A DNA stretch of 64,000 nt from UBA4736 sp002404015. GTDB taxonomy: Bacteria > Chloroflexota > Dormibacteria > Dormibacterales > Dormibacteraceae. The stretch is taken from the NCBI GenBank assembly GCA_036747295.1, contig DAIOCN010000002.1, forward strand, positions 62,001 through 126,000, read 5' to 3'. Under the pieces are notes generated by a model. It was not told the DNA's origin. It saw only the letters and a list, made by a program, of their open reading frames with translations, and made no database searches. The stretch's first letter is position 1; every line of letters starts with the position of its first letter. The position numbers and the translations under genes were made by a program. Below, piece by piece: positions 30,816-38,015 of this stretch.

Positions 30816-31016
30816 CTAGTGTCCTGCTCTGGGAGTTCGTTCGAAAGATTCTGGCAGGCAGCCGCAGGCTGCCGGTCTGGGCGCCGCTGCGAAGGAAGGG
30901 GTGGCATTAGGAGGAGCGCACTCGCAGTGCGTGACGACGACATGCCGGGCCCCCTGACGCCCGCAGCGGAGTCCAGAGCCTGAAGATTTCCACGAATTTC
31001 TGGTGCGGGACACTAG
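30816..31016. mobile_element. MITE-like element with about 38-bp imperfect terminal inverted repeats
   Basis: 201 bp bounded by CTAGTGTCC and GGACACTAG. The right end (30979-31016) and the left end (30816-30854, inverted) match at about three quarters of positions, so these are terminal inverted repeats. A CTAG at each edge could be a 4-bp target duplication, leaving TGTCC...GGACA ends. The interior has no transposase; it holds a perfect 7-bp hairpin (GGCAGCC-GCA-GGCTGCC, 30857-30873). The right end recurs at 54877-54914 (35 of 38 identical). It separates the CpXC-like and desulfurase genes. Confidence 0.72.
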
Positions 31017-31390
31017 CCGCGGCTGGGATCGGGAGTCTTGAGGAGCTCGGTGAGGCTGCCGCTGAAGTCTTTGAGGATCAGGTGCACGTCGAGCACCTCG
31101 TCGGACGCGATCGGCTCCAGCTCGGCCTCGGCCAGCGCGTGAGCCATGGCGTCGGCGTCCTCCAGCTCGACCTCCAGCTGCAGCTCGTCCTCGTTGAGGG
31201 TCTCCAGGCCCTGCCCCTGGATGGCGAGGATCACGATGAACTGGACGTGGCAGGCGGCGCAGGTGACCTGCACCGTGAACCTGTCCTCGACGTGCTTCAG
31301 CATGCGGACCTCACACCCCTTGAGGCTTCGCCCGCAGACCGGACAGTTGTAATAGCGGGCGCGGTCCTGGATGAACTCGATGATGCTCAT
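31013..31390 (-). CDS. Small zinc-ribbon protein with two CxxC pairs (unknown function)
   Basis: 125 residues. YNCPVCGRSLKGCEV and VQVTCAACHVQFIVILAI give two CxxC pairs about 30 residues apart, flanking beta strands, a likely zinc-bound fold; an acidic C-terminal helix follows. I do not recognise a characterised family. The TAG stop at 31015-31013 lies inside the end of the MITE-like element, so the element supplies the stop codon. It sits 2 bp downstream of the cupin gene. Confidence 0.72.
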   Translation of the reverse strand: MSIIEFIQDRARYYNCPVCGRSLKGCEVRMLKHVEDRFTVQVTCAACHVQFIVILAIQGQGLETLNEDELQLEVELEDADAMAHALAEAELEPIASDEVLDVHLILKDFSGSLTELLKTPDPSRG

Positions 31391-31392
31391 GC

Positions 31393-31674
31393 TCAGGTTG
31401 CGGCCATCTTACGCCCCCGGCCCTCGATGCAAGCGCATCCGTCCGGGCCGACCGTGGCGGAGTGGGAGGTGCCTTCCGGGAGCACCATCCGGTCGCCGGC
31501 GCGCAGCTCCAGGCTGCGGTTCTCGGCCACGAGCACGAAGGTGATCGAGCCCCGCGTGCAGTACAGGATCTTCTCGTAGGAGTGGCTGTGTGCGGCATAA
31601 CGGTCGCCCGGCCCGTTCGACCAGGCGTAGCAGCCATCCGCCTCCGCCCGGAGCCTGGCCATCAGGTCATCCAC
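31393..31674 (-). CDS. Small cupin-domain protein
   Basis: 93 residues from GTG at 31674 (MDDLMARLRAEADG). One cupin barrel: YAAHSHSYEKILYCTRGSITFVL with two His and a Glu, and ELRAGDRMVLPEGTSHSA with a third His, fit a metal-binding cupin. Substrate unknown. It heads the cupin-zinc-ribbon-desulfurase-XdhC run. Confidence 0.85.
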   Translation of the reverse strand: MDDLMARLRAEADGCYAWSNGPGDRYAAHSHSYEKILYCTRGSITFVLVAENRSLELRAGDRMVLPEGTSHSATVGPDGCACIEGRGRKMAAT

Positions 31675-31681
31675 GCCACCG

Positions 31682-31687
31682 ATCCTA
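31682..31687 (-). promoter_or_regulatory. -10 element TAGGAT, 7 nt before the cupin start
   Basis: Minus-strand TAGGAT followed by 7 nt and GTG at 31674; leaderless type. It lies in the 25-bp gap to the divergent Mut7-C gene. Confidence 0.5.
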
Positions 31688-31699
31688 CAAACTAGGCCG

Positions 31700-32164
31700 G
31701 TGGCCGATCCCCGGTTCGCCGCCGACTGCAACGTGGCCCGGCTGGCCCGCTGGCTCCGCGCGCTGGGCTATGACGCCGAGTACCACCACCGGGTCGGCGA
31801 CGCCCAGCTGGTCGGGCTGGCCCAGGCCAGCGGCCGGGTGATCTTGACGCGCGACAGGGACCTGACGCACCGGCGGGCGGTCGCCAGCGGGGCGGTGCGG
31901 GCTGTGCTGCTCCGCGACGATCGGGTGACGGAGCAGCTCCGGCAGGTCGTTGGCGAGCTGGGCCTCAGCAGCGATCTGGCCCTGACCCGCTGCCTGGAGT
32001 GCAACGTCGAGCTCGAGCGGCGCCCGGCGGCGGCTGTGGCGGACCGGGTGCCTCCCCACGTCCGGGCAACGCAGAGGCGCTTCTCCGAGTGCCCTGGCTG
32101 CTCCCGGGTCTACTGGCCGGGCACGCACTGGGACGGCATGCGGGCGCGCCTGGCAGCGCTGTGA
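31700..32164 (+). CDS. Mut7-C RNase-domain protein with zinc ribbon
   Basis: 154 residues. RFAADCNVARLARWLRALGYD, VILTRDRDL and the C-terminal CLECN...CPGCSRVYWPGTHWDGM are the Mut7-C signature: a PIN-like RNase fold followed by a zinc ribbon. Biological substrate unknown. GTG start at 31700; its TGA overlaps the next gene's GTG. Confidence 0.9.
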   Translation: MADPRFAADCNVARLARWLRALGYDAEYHHRVGDAQLVGLAQASGRVILTRDRDLTHRRAVASGAVRAVLLRDDRVTEQLRQVVGELGLSSDLALTRCLECNVELERRPAAAVADRVPPHVRATQRRFSECPGCSRVYWPGTHWDGMRARLAAL

Positions 32165-32550
32165 AAGAGCTGCGCGTCCAAACCACGCGGCGCGAGGAGA
32201 TGCTGGACGTCAGCCGGCAGGTACAGGCCGCGGTCCGCGAGACCGGGCTGGCCGAAGGCGTCTGCCTCGTCTACTCGCCGCATACCACCTGCGCTGTGAC
32301 GGTGAATGAGGGTTACGACCCGGCGGTGATCTCGGACACCCTCACCCACCTGCGCCAGCTGGTGCCCAGGGAGGCCGGCTTCCAGCACGCCGAAGGCAAC
32401 AGCGACTCCCATATCAAGTCGATGCTGGTGGGGCCCAGCGTCCTGCTTCCCGTGGCAGCCGGCGAGCTGAGACTTGGGCGCTGGCAGGCCGTCTTCATGT
32501 GCGAGTTCGACGGGCCCCGGGAGCGAACCCTGATGGTCGTCGTCAGGTGA
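32161..32550 (+). CDS. YjbQ family protein (UPF0047)
   Basis: 129 residues from GTG at 32161. VYSPHTTCAVTVNEGYD, HAEGNSDSHIKSMLVGPS and LGRWQAVFMCEFDGPRERTLMV are family signatures, with the conserved His residues intact. Some members show weak thiamine phosphate synthase activity, but the physiological role is unsettled. It overlaps larB as GTGA. Confidence 0.92.
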   Translation: MKELRVQTTRREEMLDVSRQVQAAVRETGLAEGVCLVYSPHTTCAVTVNEGYDPAVISDTLTHLRQLVPREAGFQHAEGNSDSHIKSMLVGPSVLLPVAAGELRLGRWQAVFMCEFDGPRERTLMVVVR

Positions 32551-33353
32551 GGTCGATCCTGCGCCGGCTGCTCGCCGGCGAGCTGAACGAGGAGGAGGCG
32601 GAGCAGGAGCTCCGCCGCCAGCAGCTGGAGGAGCTGGGCGGGCGCGCGCGCCTCGACCTCGGGCGAACTGCTCGGCGCGGTCTACCGGAGATCGTGCTCG
32701 CGGCCGGTAAGGCGCCCGCCGAGGCGGCCGCCCTGGTGGTCGCGCTGGCCCGTGAGCAGGGGCAGGGCCTGGCCAGCCGGCTGAGCGAGGCCCATTGGCT
32801 CGCCCTGGCCGAAGCGGCCGCGGGTTTCGAGGTCGTGCGTTACAGCTCCTCTGTCCGGGTGCTGCGCGCGGGATACGCGCCCGAGGCGCGTCCGGGCAGA
32901 GTGGCGATCCTGACCGCCGGCACCTCTGACCGCCCGGTCGCCGACGAGGTCCGCATGGTCGTCGAGGGCTGTGGCCTGGAAGCCCGTCTGGAGGCTGACA
33001 TCGGCGTGGCAGGCCTGCACCGGCTGCTCGGCCCGCTGACCGAGGTGCTGGCCTGGCAGGCGGACGTGCTGGTGGTCGCGGCGGGCATGGACGGCGTGCT
33101 GCCGGGGGTCGTCGCCGGCCTGGTCGACCTGCCGGTGATCGGGGTCCCGGTTTCCACCGGCTACGGGCGCGGCGGCGCCGGCGAGGCCGCCCTGCTCACC
33201 ATGCTGCAGTCCTGCGCCACCGGCCTGGTCACGGTGAACATCGACAACGGCGTGGGGGCCGGGGCGGCGGCGGTCCTCATCGGCGTCCGCGCCGGAAGGC
33301 GGCGATCACGACCAGCGCCAGCGAGGCGAGGATCAGGAACACGATCACGCTGA
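32547..33353 (+). CDS. larB: Nickel-pincer cofactor biosynthesis protein LarB
   Basis: 268 residues from GTG at 32547. A C-terminal PurE-like domain shows ILTAGTSDRPVADE, VVAAGMDGVLPGVVAGLVDLPVIGVP, GYGRGGAG and LVTVNIDNGVGAGAAA, the LarB pattern. LarB carboxylates and hydrolyses nicotinic acid adenine dinucleotide in the first step to the nickel-pincer nucleotide. The last 20 or so residues (GRRRSRPAPARRG...) are read across the convergent membrane-protein gene, a 77-nt antisense overlap. Confidence 0.93.
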   Translation: MRSILRRLLAGELNEEEAEQELRRQQLEELGGRARLDLGRTARRGLPEIVLAAGKAPAEAAALVVALAREQGQGLASRLSEAHWLALAEAAAGFEVVRYSSSVRVLRAGYAPEARPGRVAILTAGTSDRPVADEVRMVVEGCGLEARLEADIGVAGLHRLLGPLTEVLAWQADVLVVAAGMDGVLPGVVAGLVDLPVIGVPVSTGYGRGGAGEAALLTMLQSCATGLVTVNIDNGVGAGAAAVLIGVRAGRRRSRPAPARRGSGTRSR

Positions 33354-33525
33354 CCGAGAGCAGGGTCGCGTAGCGGCTCAGCTCGGCGCCGCCCGGGATG
33401 CCGAAAAGCAGGCCGAGCAGAAGCACGATCGCCAGGATCCCGACCAGCAGGCCCGGGAAGCCGCGCCGCTGGCGGCCGTAGAAGAACAGCCAGAGCCGGC
33501 CCGGGCGCTTCCTGGCCGGCTTCAC
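33277..33525 (-). CDS. Small two-TM membrane protein
   Basis: 82 residues: a basic N terminus, TM1 GLLVGILAIVLLLGLLFGI, TM2 LLSVSVIVFLILASLALVVIAAF and a basic end. No family recognised. The start overlaps the HAD gene end by 4 nt, so the two are probably co-transcribed; the 3' end lies antisense to larB. Because of that overlap it is less certain than its neighbours. Confidence 0.65.
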   Translation of the reverse strand: MKPARKRPGRLWLFFYGRQRRGFPGLLVGILAIVLLLGLLFGIPGGAELSRYATLLSVSVIVFLILASLALVVIAAFRRGRR

Positions 33526-34208
33526 AGGAGCTCAGCCAGGGTGGCGATAGCCGGCACTCCGGCAGGTGCGGGGTGTCGCGCGTGGGCCGTGCAGAGCACA
33601 GCCTGCATCCCCAGGCGGCGCGGACCCTCGTAGTCCTCCACCAGCTTGTCGCCCACGTAAAGCGCGTTCTCGGGCGCCACGCCCAGGCGGGCCAGCGCCG
33701 CCAGGTACAGCTCGGGAGCCGGCTTGCGGCGGCCGACCTCGGAGGAGAAGACGGCCGCGTCCACCCTCTGCGCGATACCGTTGCCCTCGAGCTGGCGGTG
33801 CATCATCTCGGGTGGAAAGGGAGCGTTGGAGCAGACGGCCGTCCGCGTGCCCCGGCTGCGAAGGGCCTCCAGGACCTCCAGGGCGCCGGGCGCCAGCCGG
33901 ACCGCGCGGTCCCAACAGCGCTGCTCCAGGTCCAGGATGCGGTAGAGGACGTCGCGCGGCACCTCGAGGCCGGCCCGCCGCCACGCCCGCTGGTAGAAGT
34001 CCATGTAAACGACCTCGTTCTCGCCGAATGAGTCCAGCTCGTCCTCCAGCGGCAGCAGCACCTTCTGCAGGATCGTCTCCGGGTCGGGGGCGTCCGGACC
34101 CAGCCAGGGCCGCACGCGCTCCAGGACCTCGAGCAGCTCCCGGTGCGGATAGCTGAACGTGACCAGCGTCAGCCCGTAGTCGAACAGGACCGCCTCCGCC
34201 ACCGGCAT
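33522..34208 (-). CDS. HAD-superfamily hydrolase
   Basis: 228 residues from ATG at 34208, 5 nt after AAAGGA. Motif I is altered to LFDYGLTLV (Asp nucleophile kept, second Asp replaced by Gly), motif II CSNAP, motif III Lys in GRRKPAPELY, and motif IV VGDKLVEDYEGPRRLGM. The second Asp (acid/base) of DxDxT-type enzymes reads DYGLT; DYGxT occurs in several bacterial HADs. Substrate unknown. Confidence 0.85.
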   Translation of the reverse strand: MPVAEAVLFDYGLTLVTFSYPHRELLEVLERVRPWLGPDAPDPETILQKVLLPLEDELDSFGENEVVYMDFYQRAWRRAGLEVPRDVLYRILDLEQRCWDRAVRLAPGALEVLEALRSRGTRTAVCSNAPFPPEMMHRQLEGNGIAQRVDAAVFSSEVGRRKPAPELYLAALARLGVAPENALYVGDKLVEDYEGPRRLGMQAVLCTAHARHPAPAGVPAIATLAELL

Positions 34209-34213
34209 ATCCT
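34208..34213 (+). promoter_or_regulatory. -10 element TATCCT, 7 nt before moaC
   Basis: TATCCT then 7 nt then ATG at 34221; leaderless type. Only 12 bp separate the divergent HAD and moaC start codons. Confidence 0.55.
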
Positions 34214-34220
34214 TTCGTAA

Positions 34221-34700
34221 ATGGCGCGCAAGCTGACCCACCTCGACGAGACGGGGGCCGCCCACATGGTCGACGTCGCCGAGAAGCCGGTGACCAGCCG
34301 GGAGGCGGTCGCCGAGTGCCTGGTCCGCATGGCGCCCGAGACTCGGGAAGCGCTGCGCGCCGCCACGCTGGCGAAGGGTGACGCGCTGGGGGTGGCCCGC
34401 GTGGCCGGGATCATGGCGGCCAAGCGGACGCCGGAGCTGATCCCGCTGACCCACCCCCTGCCCATCAGCAGCATCGCTGTCGACTTCGAGCTCGAGGCAG
34501 GCGGCGTGCGCGTCACAGCCAGGGTCCGGGTCAGCGGCCAGACCGGGGTCGAGATGGAGGCTCTGACGGCCGCCGCGGTGGCCGGGCTGACCCTGATCGA
34601 CATGCTGAAGGGGCTGGAGAAGGGCGTCTACCTGGAGTCCGTCCGGCTGCTCTCCAAGAGCGGCGGCAAGAGTGGGGATTGGACACGGCCGCCCAGCTGA
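34221..34700 (+). CDS. moaC: Cyclic pyranopterin monophosphate synthase MoaC
   Basis: 159 residues. LTHLDETGAAHMVDVAEKPVT, IMAAKRTPELIPLTHPLPI and GVEMEALTAAAVAGLTLIDMLKGLEKG are diagnostic. It forms cyclic pyranopterin in molybdenum-cofactor synthesis. The end overlaps moaB by 22 nt. Moco production fits the XdhC pair at 29-31 kb. Confidence 0.96.
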   Translation: MARKLTHLDETGAAHMVDVAEKPVTSREAVAECLVRMAPETREALRAATLAKGDALGVARVAGIMAAKRTPELIPLTHPLPISSIAVDFELEAGGVRVTARVRVSGQTGVEMEALTAAAVAGLTLIDMLKGLEKGVYLESVRLLSKSGGKSGDWTRPPS

Positions 34701-35179
34701 CCCGGGCCCACGTCGTGACGGTGAGCGACCGCGCCTACGCTCACCAGATGCCTGACGAGAGCGGGCCGGCGGTCGCTCGCCTGCTTCGCTCAGCCGGCTT
34801 CGAGGTCGACGGTCCGGAGGTCGTGCCCGATAGCCGCGAGAGCATCATTGACGTCATCCAGGCCGCCGTCGGCGCCGGCTTCGAGCTGATCGTCACGACT
34901 GGCGGAACCGGCCTCGGCCCCCGCGACATCACGCCCCAGGCAACGGCGGCTATCCTCGACTACGAGGTGCCCGGCCTGGCCGAGGAGATGCGGCGGGCCG
35001 GCATGCGGAAGACCCGGCAGGCGATGCTCTCGCGTTCCCTGGCCGGAGTCCGCGAGCGGTCCCTGATCCTCAACCTGCCCGGCAGCGTTCGCGGCGCCAC
35101 CGAGTCGCTTGAGGCGGTGCTGCCCGCCCTCGGCCACGCCATCAGCCTGCTGCGCGGCAACACCGAGCACGCCGGGTGA
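34679..35179 (+). CDS. MoaB/Mog-family molybdopterin adenylyltransferase
   Basis: 166 residues from TTG at 34679. VVTVSDRAYAHQMPDESGPAVARLL, TTGGTGLGPRDITPQAT and LILNLPGSVRGATESLEAVLPALGHAI identify the MoaB/Mog family, which adenylylates molybdopterin. Mog and MoaB cannot be separated by eye. It overlaps moaC at its start and the pxpA start codon at its end (GTGA). Confidence 0.92.
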   Translation: MDTAAQLTRAHVVTVSDRAYAHQMPDESGPAVARLLRSAGFEVDGPEVVPDSRESIIDVIQAAVGAGFELIVTTGGTGLGPRDITPQATAAILDYEVPGLAEEMRRAGMRKTRQAMLSRSLAGVRERSLILNLPGSVRGATESLEAVLPALGHAISLLRGNTEHAG

Positions 35180-35853
35180 ACCTCAACTCCGACCTGGGCG
35201 AGAAGGCAGGCCACGACGTCGAGATCATGGGTTTCATCGACAGCGCCAACGTGTGCTGTGGCGCGCATGCCGGCTCCCCGATGGTGACCATCGAAACCAG
35301 CCGGGTCTGTCGCGAGCAGAACGTGCAGGTGGGGGCCCATCCCGGCTACGACGACCGCGAGAACTTCGGCCGGACCGAGCTGCCGCTGACCGTCGACGAG
35401 CTGGAGGGGCTGGTCCGATTCCAGGTCGCGGCGATCGCCGCGGTGGGCCCGATCGGGTACATCAAGGCCCACGGCGCCCTCTACCATCGCTGCCAGGACG
35501 ATCCCCTGGCCGCTGACGCGCTGGCGCGGGTGGCACGCGACTTCAGGGTCGGCCTCATGGGCCAGCCCGGGTTCGAGATCCTCGCGGCCTGCAAGCGCTT
35601 TGGCGTGCGCGGCTACCGGGAGGCCTTCGCCGACCGCGCCTACCTGGCCGACGGCCGGCTGGCGCCTCGAAGCCAGCCGGGCTCGGTGCTGGCGCCCCAG
35701 GCGGCCGCCGAGCAGGCGCTGCGCCTGATCGATTCCGGCCAGTTCGACACCATGTGCGTGCACGGCGACTCGCCGGGGGCGGTGGATGTGGCGCGCAGCA
35801 TCCGCGAGGCCCTGGATCGCAGCGGGGTGAAGACGGGCCCGCTCGGGCCCTGA
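35176..35853 (+). CDS. pxpA: 5-oxoprolinase subunit PxpA (LamB/YcsF family)
   Basis: 225 residues from GTG at 35176. NLNSDLGE, FIDSANVCCGAHAGSP, VGAHPGYDD, IKAHGALYH and CVHGDSPGAV match PxpA. With PxpB and PxpC it forms the prokaryotic ATP-dependent 5-oxoprolinase that reopens pyroglutamate to glutamate. The partner genes are 0.6-2.2 kb downstream on the opposite strand. Slightly shorter than the usual 245-255 residues. Confidence 0.92.
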   Translation: MNLNSDLGEKAGHDVEIMGFIDSANVCCGAHAGSPMVTIETSRVCREQNVQVGAHPGYDDRENFGRTELPLTVDELEGLVRFQVAAIAAVGPIGYIKAHGALYHRCQDDPLAADALARVARDFRVGLMGQPGFEILAACKRFGVRGYREAFADRAYLADGRLAPRSQPGSVLAPQAAAEQALRLIDSGQFDTMCVHGDSPGAVDVARSIREALDRSGVKTGPLGP

Positions 35854-35854
35854 T

Positions 35855-35860
35855 TAGACT
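35855..35860 (+). promoter_or_regulatory. -10 element TAGACT, 7 nt before the selenoprotein start
   Basis: TAGACT, 7 nt, then ATG at 35868. It is directly after the pxpA stop, so the peroxiredoxin has its own leaderless-type promoter. Confidence 0.55.
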
Positions 35861-35867
35861 CTTCTCC

Positions 35868-36353
35868 ATGCTGCAGGTCGGGGAAGCCGCTCCCAGCTTC
35901 AAGCTGGCCAGCACGGGCGGCGAGGAGATCGAGCTCTCGGAGGCCTTCCGTGGCCATAAGGCGACGATCATCGCCTTCTACGTCCTCGACTTCACGCCTG
36001 GTTGAAAGACGGAGCTGACCGAGTTCCGGTCCCGGCACAAGGCGATCGTGGAGGCGGACCTCGGCCTCTACGCCGTCAGCGTCGACAGCGTGTTCAGCCA
36101 CAAGGCGTTCGCCGAGGAGTTGGGGGGCCTCCCCTTCGAGATGCTGGCCGACTTCGAGCGGAAGATGGTCGACGCCTACGGCGTGCGCCGCGACGACGTC
36201 CCCGGCTACTCGGGGATGCCGCGCCGCTCGGTCTTCATCGTCGACCGCAAGGGGGTGGTGCGCTGGACCTGGCTGCGCACCCAGGAGCAGCCCCTGCCGG
36301 ACTACGACGAGGTGATCGCGGAGGCCAAGAAGGTGGCCGCCGAAACGGACTAG
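35868..36353 (+). CDS. Peroxiredoxin (AhpC/TSA), probable selenoprotein with in-frame TGA
   Basis: 161 residues if the TGA at 36003-36005 is read as selenocysteine (residue 46). Upstream reads AFYVLDFTPG and downstream KTELTEFRSRHKAI, the peroxiredoxin active-site context TxxC with Sec at the peroxidatic Cys. The frame continues without interruption through the thioredoxin fold (LYAVSVDS, GMPRRSVFIVDRKGVVRWTW) to TAG at 36353. There is no Cys anywhere, so Sec would be the sole redox residue. A hairpin with a G in the first two loop positions follows at bSECIS distance (36017-36031). Ordinary callers would report two fragments. A nonsense mutation is less likely given the exact position and intact frame. 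Confidence 0.88.
36017..36031 (+). promoter_or_regulatory. Candidate bacterial SECIS hairpin
   Basis: GACCG-AGTTC-CGGTC: a perfect 5-bp stem with a 5-nt apical loop, 16 nt between the TGA and the loop. Bacterial SECIS elements lie inside the coding sequence just after the UGA, with an apical loop having G in its first two positions; both points hold here. It would recruit SelB with Sec-tRNA. Confidence 0.7.
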
Positions 36354-36417
36354 AGGTTCGACGCGCTCTCGGGCTGACCGCCAGGTGAGCTGTCTCATAT
36401 GTATGGAGGAATCTCAG

Positions 36418-37371
36418 CTAGGAGTCCGCGTCGGTGGGTCGCAGCCCGTCGAGCGCCGCCCGCAGGCGCCGCCAGCGCTCCTGGGCCGCTTCTAAGCTCA
36501 CATCCTCGAAGCGCAGGTGGTCGCCCGGCAGCAGCTGGGCGGCCAGCGGCAGGTCCGCCCGGCAGACGGCCCCCACCACGGGATAACCGCCGGCGGTCTG
36601 GTGGTCGGCCATGAGCAGGATCGGCTGGCCGTTGTTGGGAACCTGGATGCAGCCCATCGCCAGGCCGAAGGAGATCAGGTCGGCGCCCTTGATCTCCAGC
36701 TGGGCGCCCTCCAACCGGTAGCCCATCCGGTCGGACTCCCGGCTGACGGCCCAACGCTCCTTGTAAAACGTTTTACGGGAGCTGGCCGAAAGCCGTTTCA
36801 GGTGGGGACCCCCGACCACCCCCAGCAGCGGCTCGGGCGAGTACCTCGGTCGCTTCGTCTCCGGCAGCGTGCGCCCTGCGATGGAGGGCCGCGGCGCCGG
36901 TCCGGCGGCCTCCAGCTGGTCGCGCCGCTTGAGCGCCCGGCCATGGAAGCCACCCCGGCCGACCAGGGCATAGGTGGCCGCCGAGCCCAGCCAGTGGTCG
37001 GCTGCCAGGCCCCCGGCCACGGCCACGTAGGCCCGGGCGCCGGCGCGCCGGCCCTTGAATGACAGCTCGTCGCCGGCGGCCAGCAGGACCCCCGTCCAGG
37101 TGGGTACCGGCTCGCCGTTCACGTGAGGCTCGAAATCGGCGCCGGTGGTGGCCACCAGCACGTGGGCGCGGGCGACCAGGGAAGGCCCGGTGAGCGCGCA
37201 CTCCAGGGCGGCGGCGCCCTCCGGGTTGCCCACCAGCAGGTTGGCCGCGGCGATGGCGAAGCGGTCCATGGCCCCGCTCGGGGGCACGCCGCCCAGGCGG
37301 TGCCCTGGGCGGCCGAGGTCCTGGATCGTGGTGTGGAGGCCGGGATCCTCCACAACTAGGAGGGCGCTCAA
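36418..37371 (-). CDS. pxpC: 5-oxoprolinase subunit PxpC (KipA / biotin-dependent carboxyltransferase-like)
   Basis: 317 residues. VVEDPGLHTTIQDLGRPGHR, GVPPSGAMDRFAIAAANLLVGNPEGAAALE, LSFKGRRAGARAYVAVAGG and PNNGQPILLMADHQTAGGYP match PxpC/KipA. TTG start overlaps the pxpB stop. The gene contains a perfect LacI-type palindrome (36763-36776) whose codons (AAA, TTT) are unusual for this GC-rich gene. Confidence 0.94.
   Translation of the reverse strand: MSALLVVEDPGLHTTIQDLGRPGHRLGGVPPSGAMDRFAIAAANLLVGNPEGAAALECALTGPSLVARAHVLVATTGADFEPHVNGEPVPTWTGVLLAAGDELSFKGRRAGARAYVAVAGGLAADHWLGSAATYALVGRGGFHGRALKRRDQLEAAGPAPRPSIAGRTLPETKRPRYSPEPLLGVVGGPHLKRLSASSRKTFYKERWAVSRESDRMGYRLEGAQLEIKGADLISFGLAMGCIQVPNNGQPILLMADHQTAGGYPVVGAVCRADLPLAAQLLPGDHLRFEDVSLEAAQERWRRLRAALDGLRPTDADS
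36763..36776. promoter_or_regulatory. Intragenic LacI-family-type operator palindrome, copy 1
   Basis: GTAAAACGTTTTAC, a perfect 14-bp palindrome with the central CG and AAxCGxTT core of LacI/GalR-family operators. It sits about two thirds into pxpC. The same 14-mer occurs once more in the window, inside the DUF1445 gene (52002-52015). Confidence 0.6.
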
Positions 37372-38015
37372 GCCTTGCTCGCGAAGAACTTGACGCGGTC
37401 GCCGGTCCGGAGCAGGCAGGGAGGGTCGGATTCGGGCAGGAACAACTTCAGGTCCGTGTGCCCGAGCAGGTGCCAGCCGCCCGGCGTGGGCAGCGGGTAG
37501 ATCGTGGTCTGGGCCGCGGCGATCGCCACCGAGCCGGCCGGGACGTGCGTCCGGGGCACCCGCCGGCGGGGCAGCTGGAGCTCCAGCGGCAGCGGGCCCA
37601 GGTAAGCCAGGCCGGGCACGAAGCCGACCATGAAGACGCGGTAGATCGGCCTGGTATGCAGCTCGATCAGACGCTCCACGGAGAGCCTCAGCGTGTGCGC
37701 CGTCTCTTCCAGGTCGGGCCCGTCGTAGGCGACCGGGATCCGGTGCAGGCGCCCCGGTGGCGCCGCCGGCGGGCGCTCCCTGGTCAACTTTCCGATCGCC
37801 GTCTTGAGCGCCGCGTAGGAGACCTGCTCGGGGTCGTAGTGGACGGTCACCGTCGAGTACCCGGCGAGCGCCTCGCGTACGCCCCGCCGCTTCTGGAGCG
37901 CTGCAGCCATGGCCAGGGCCCGCGAGTTCAGCGCGGTATCCACTTTGGCTCCGAGCTCGATCAGGAGCGCGTCATCGCCGAGGGGGTTGATCGGGAGCGA
38001 GCGCCGAGCAGGCAT
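37368..38015 (-). CDS. pxpB: 5-oxoprolinase subunit PxpB (KipI family)
   Basis: About 215 residues from ATG at 38015; TTG at 38027 is also possible. NPLGDDALLIELG, STVTVHYDPEQVSY, VFMVGFVPGLAYLG, RRRVPRTHVPAGSVAIA and TTIYPLPTPGGWHLLG are KipI/PxpB signatures. It works with PxpC and PxpA. The start overlaps the upstream membrane-protein gene by about 44 nt. Confidence 0.94.
   Translation of the reverse strand: MPARRSLPINPLGDDALLIELGAKVDTALNSRALAMAAALQKRRGVREALAGYSTVTVHYDPEQVSYAALKTAIGKLTRERPPAAPPGRLHRIPVAYDGPDLEETAHTLRLSVERLIELHTRPIYRVFMVGFVPGLAYLGPLPLELQLPRRRVPRTHVPAGSVAIAAAQTTIYPLPTPGGWHLLGHTDLKLFLPESDPPCLLRTGDRVKFFASKA

Noticed and set aside
36006..36353. Reading the peroxiredoxin as a frameshifted or nonsense pseudogene in two pieces
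   Set aside because: The frame is the same on both sides, no residue of the fold is lost, and the TGA falls on the catalytic position with a suitable hairpin.
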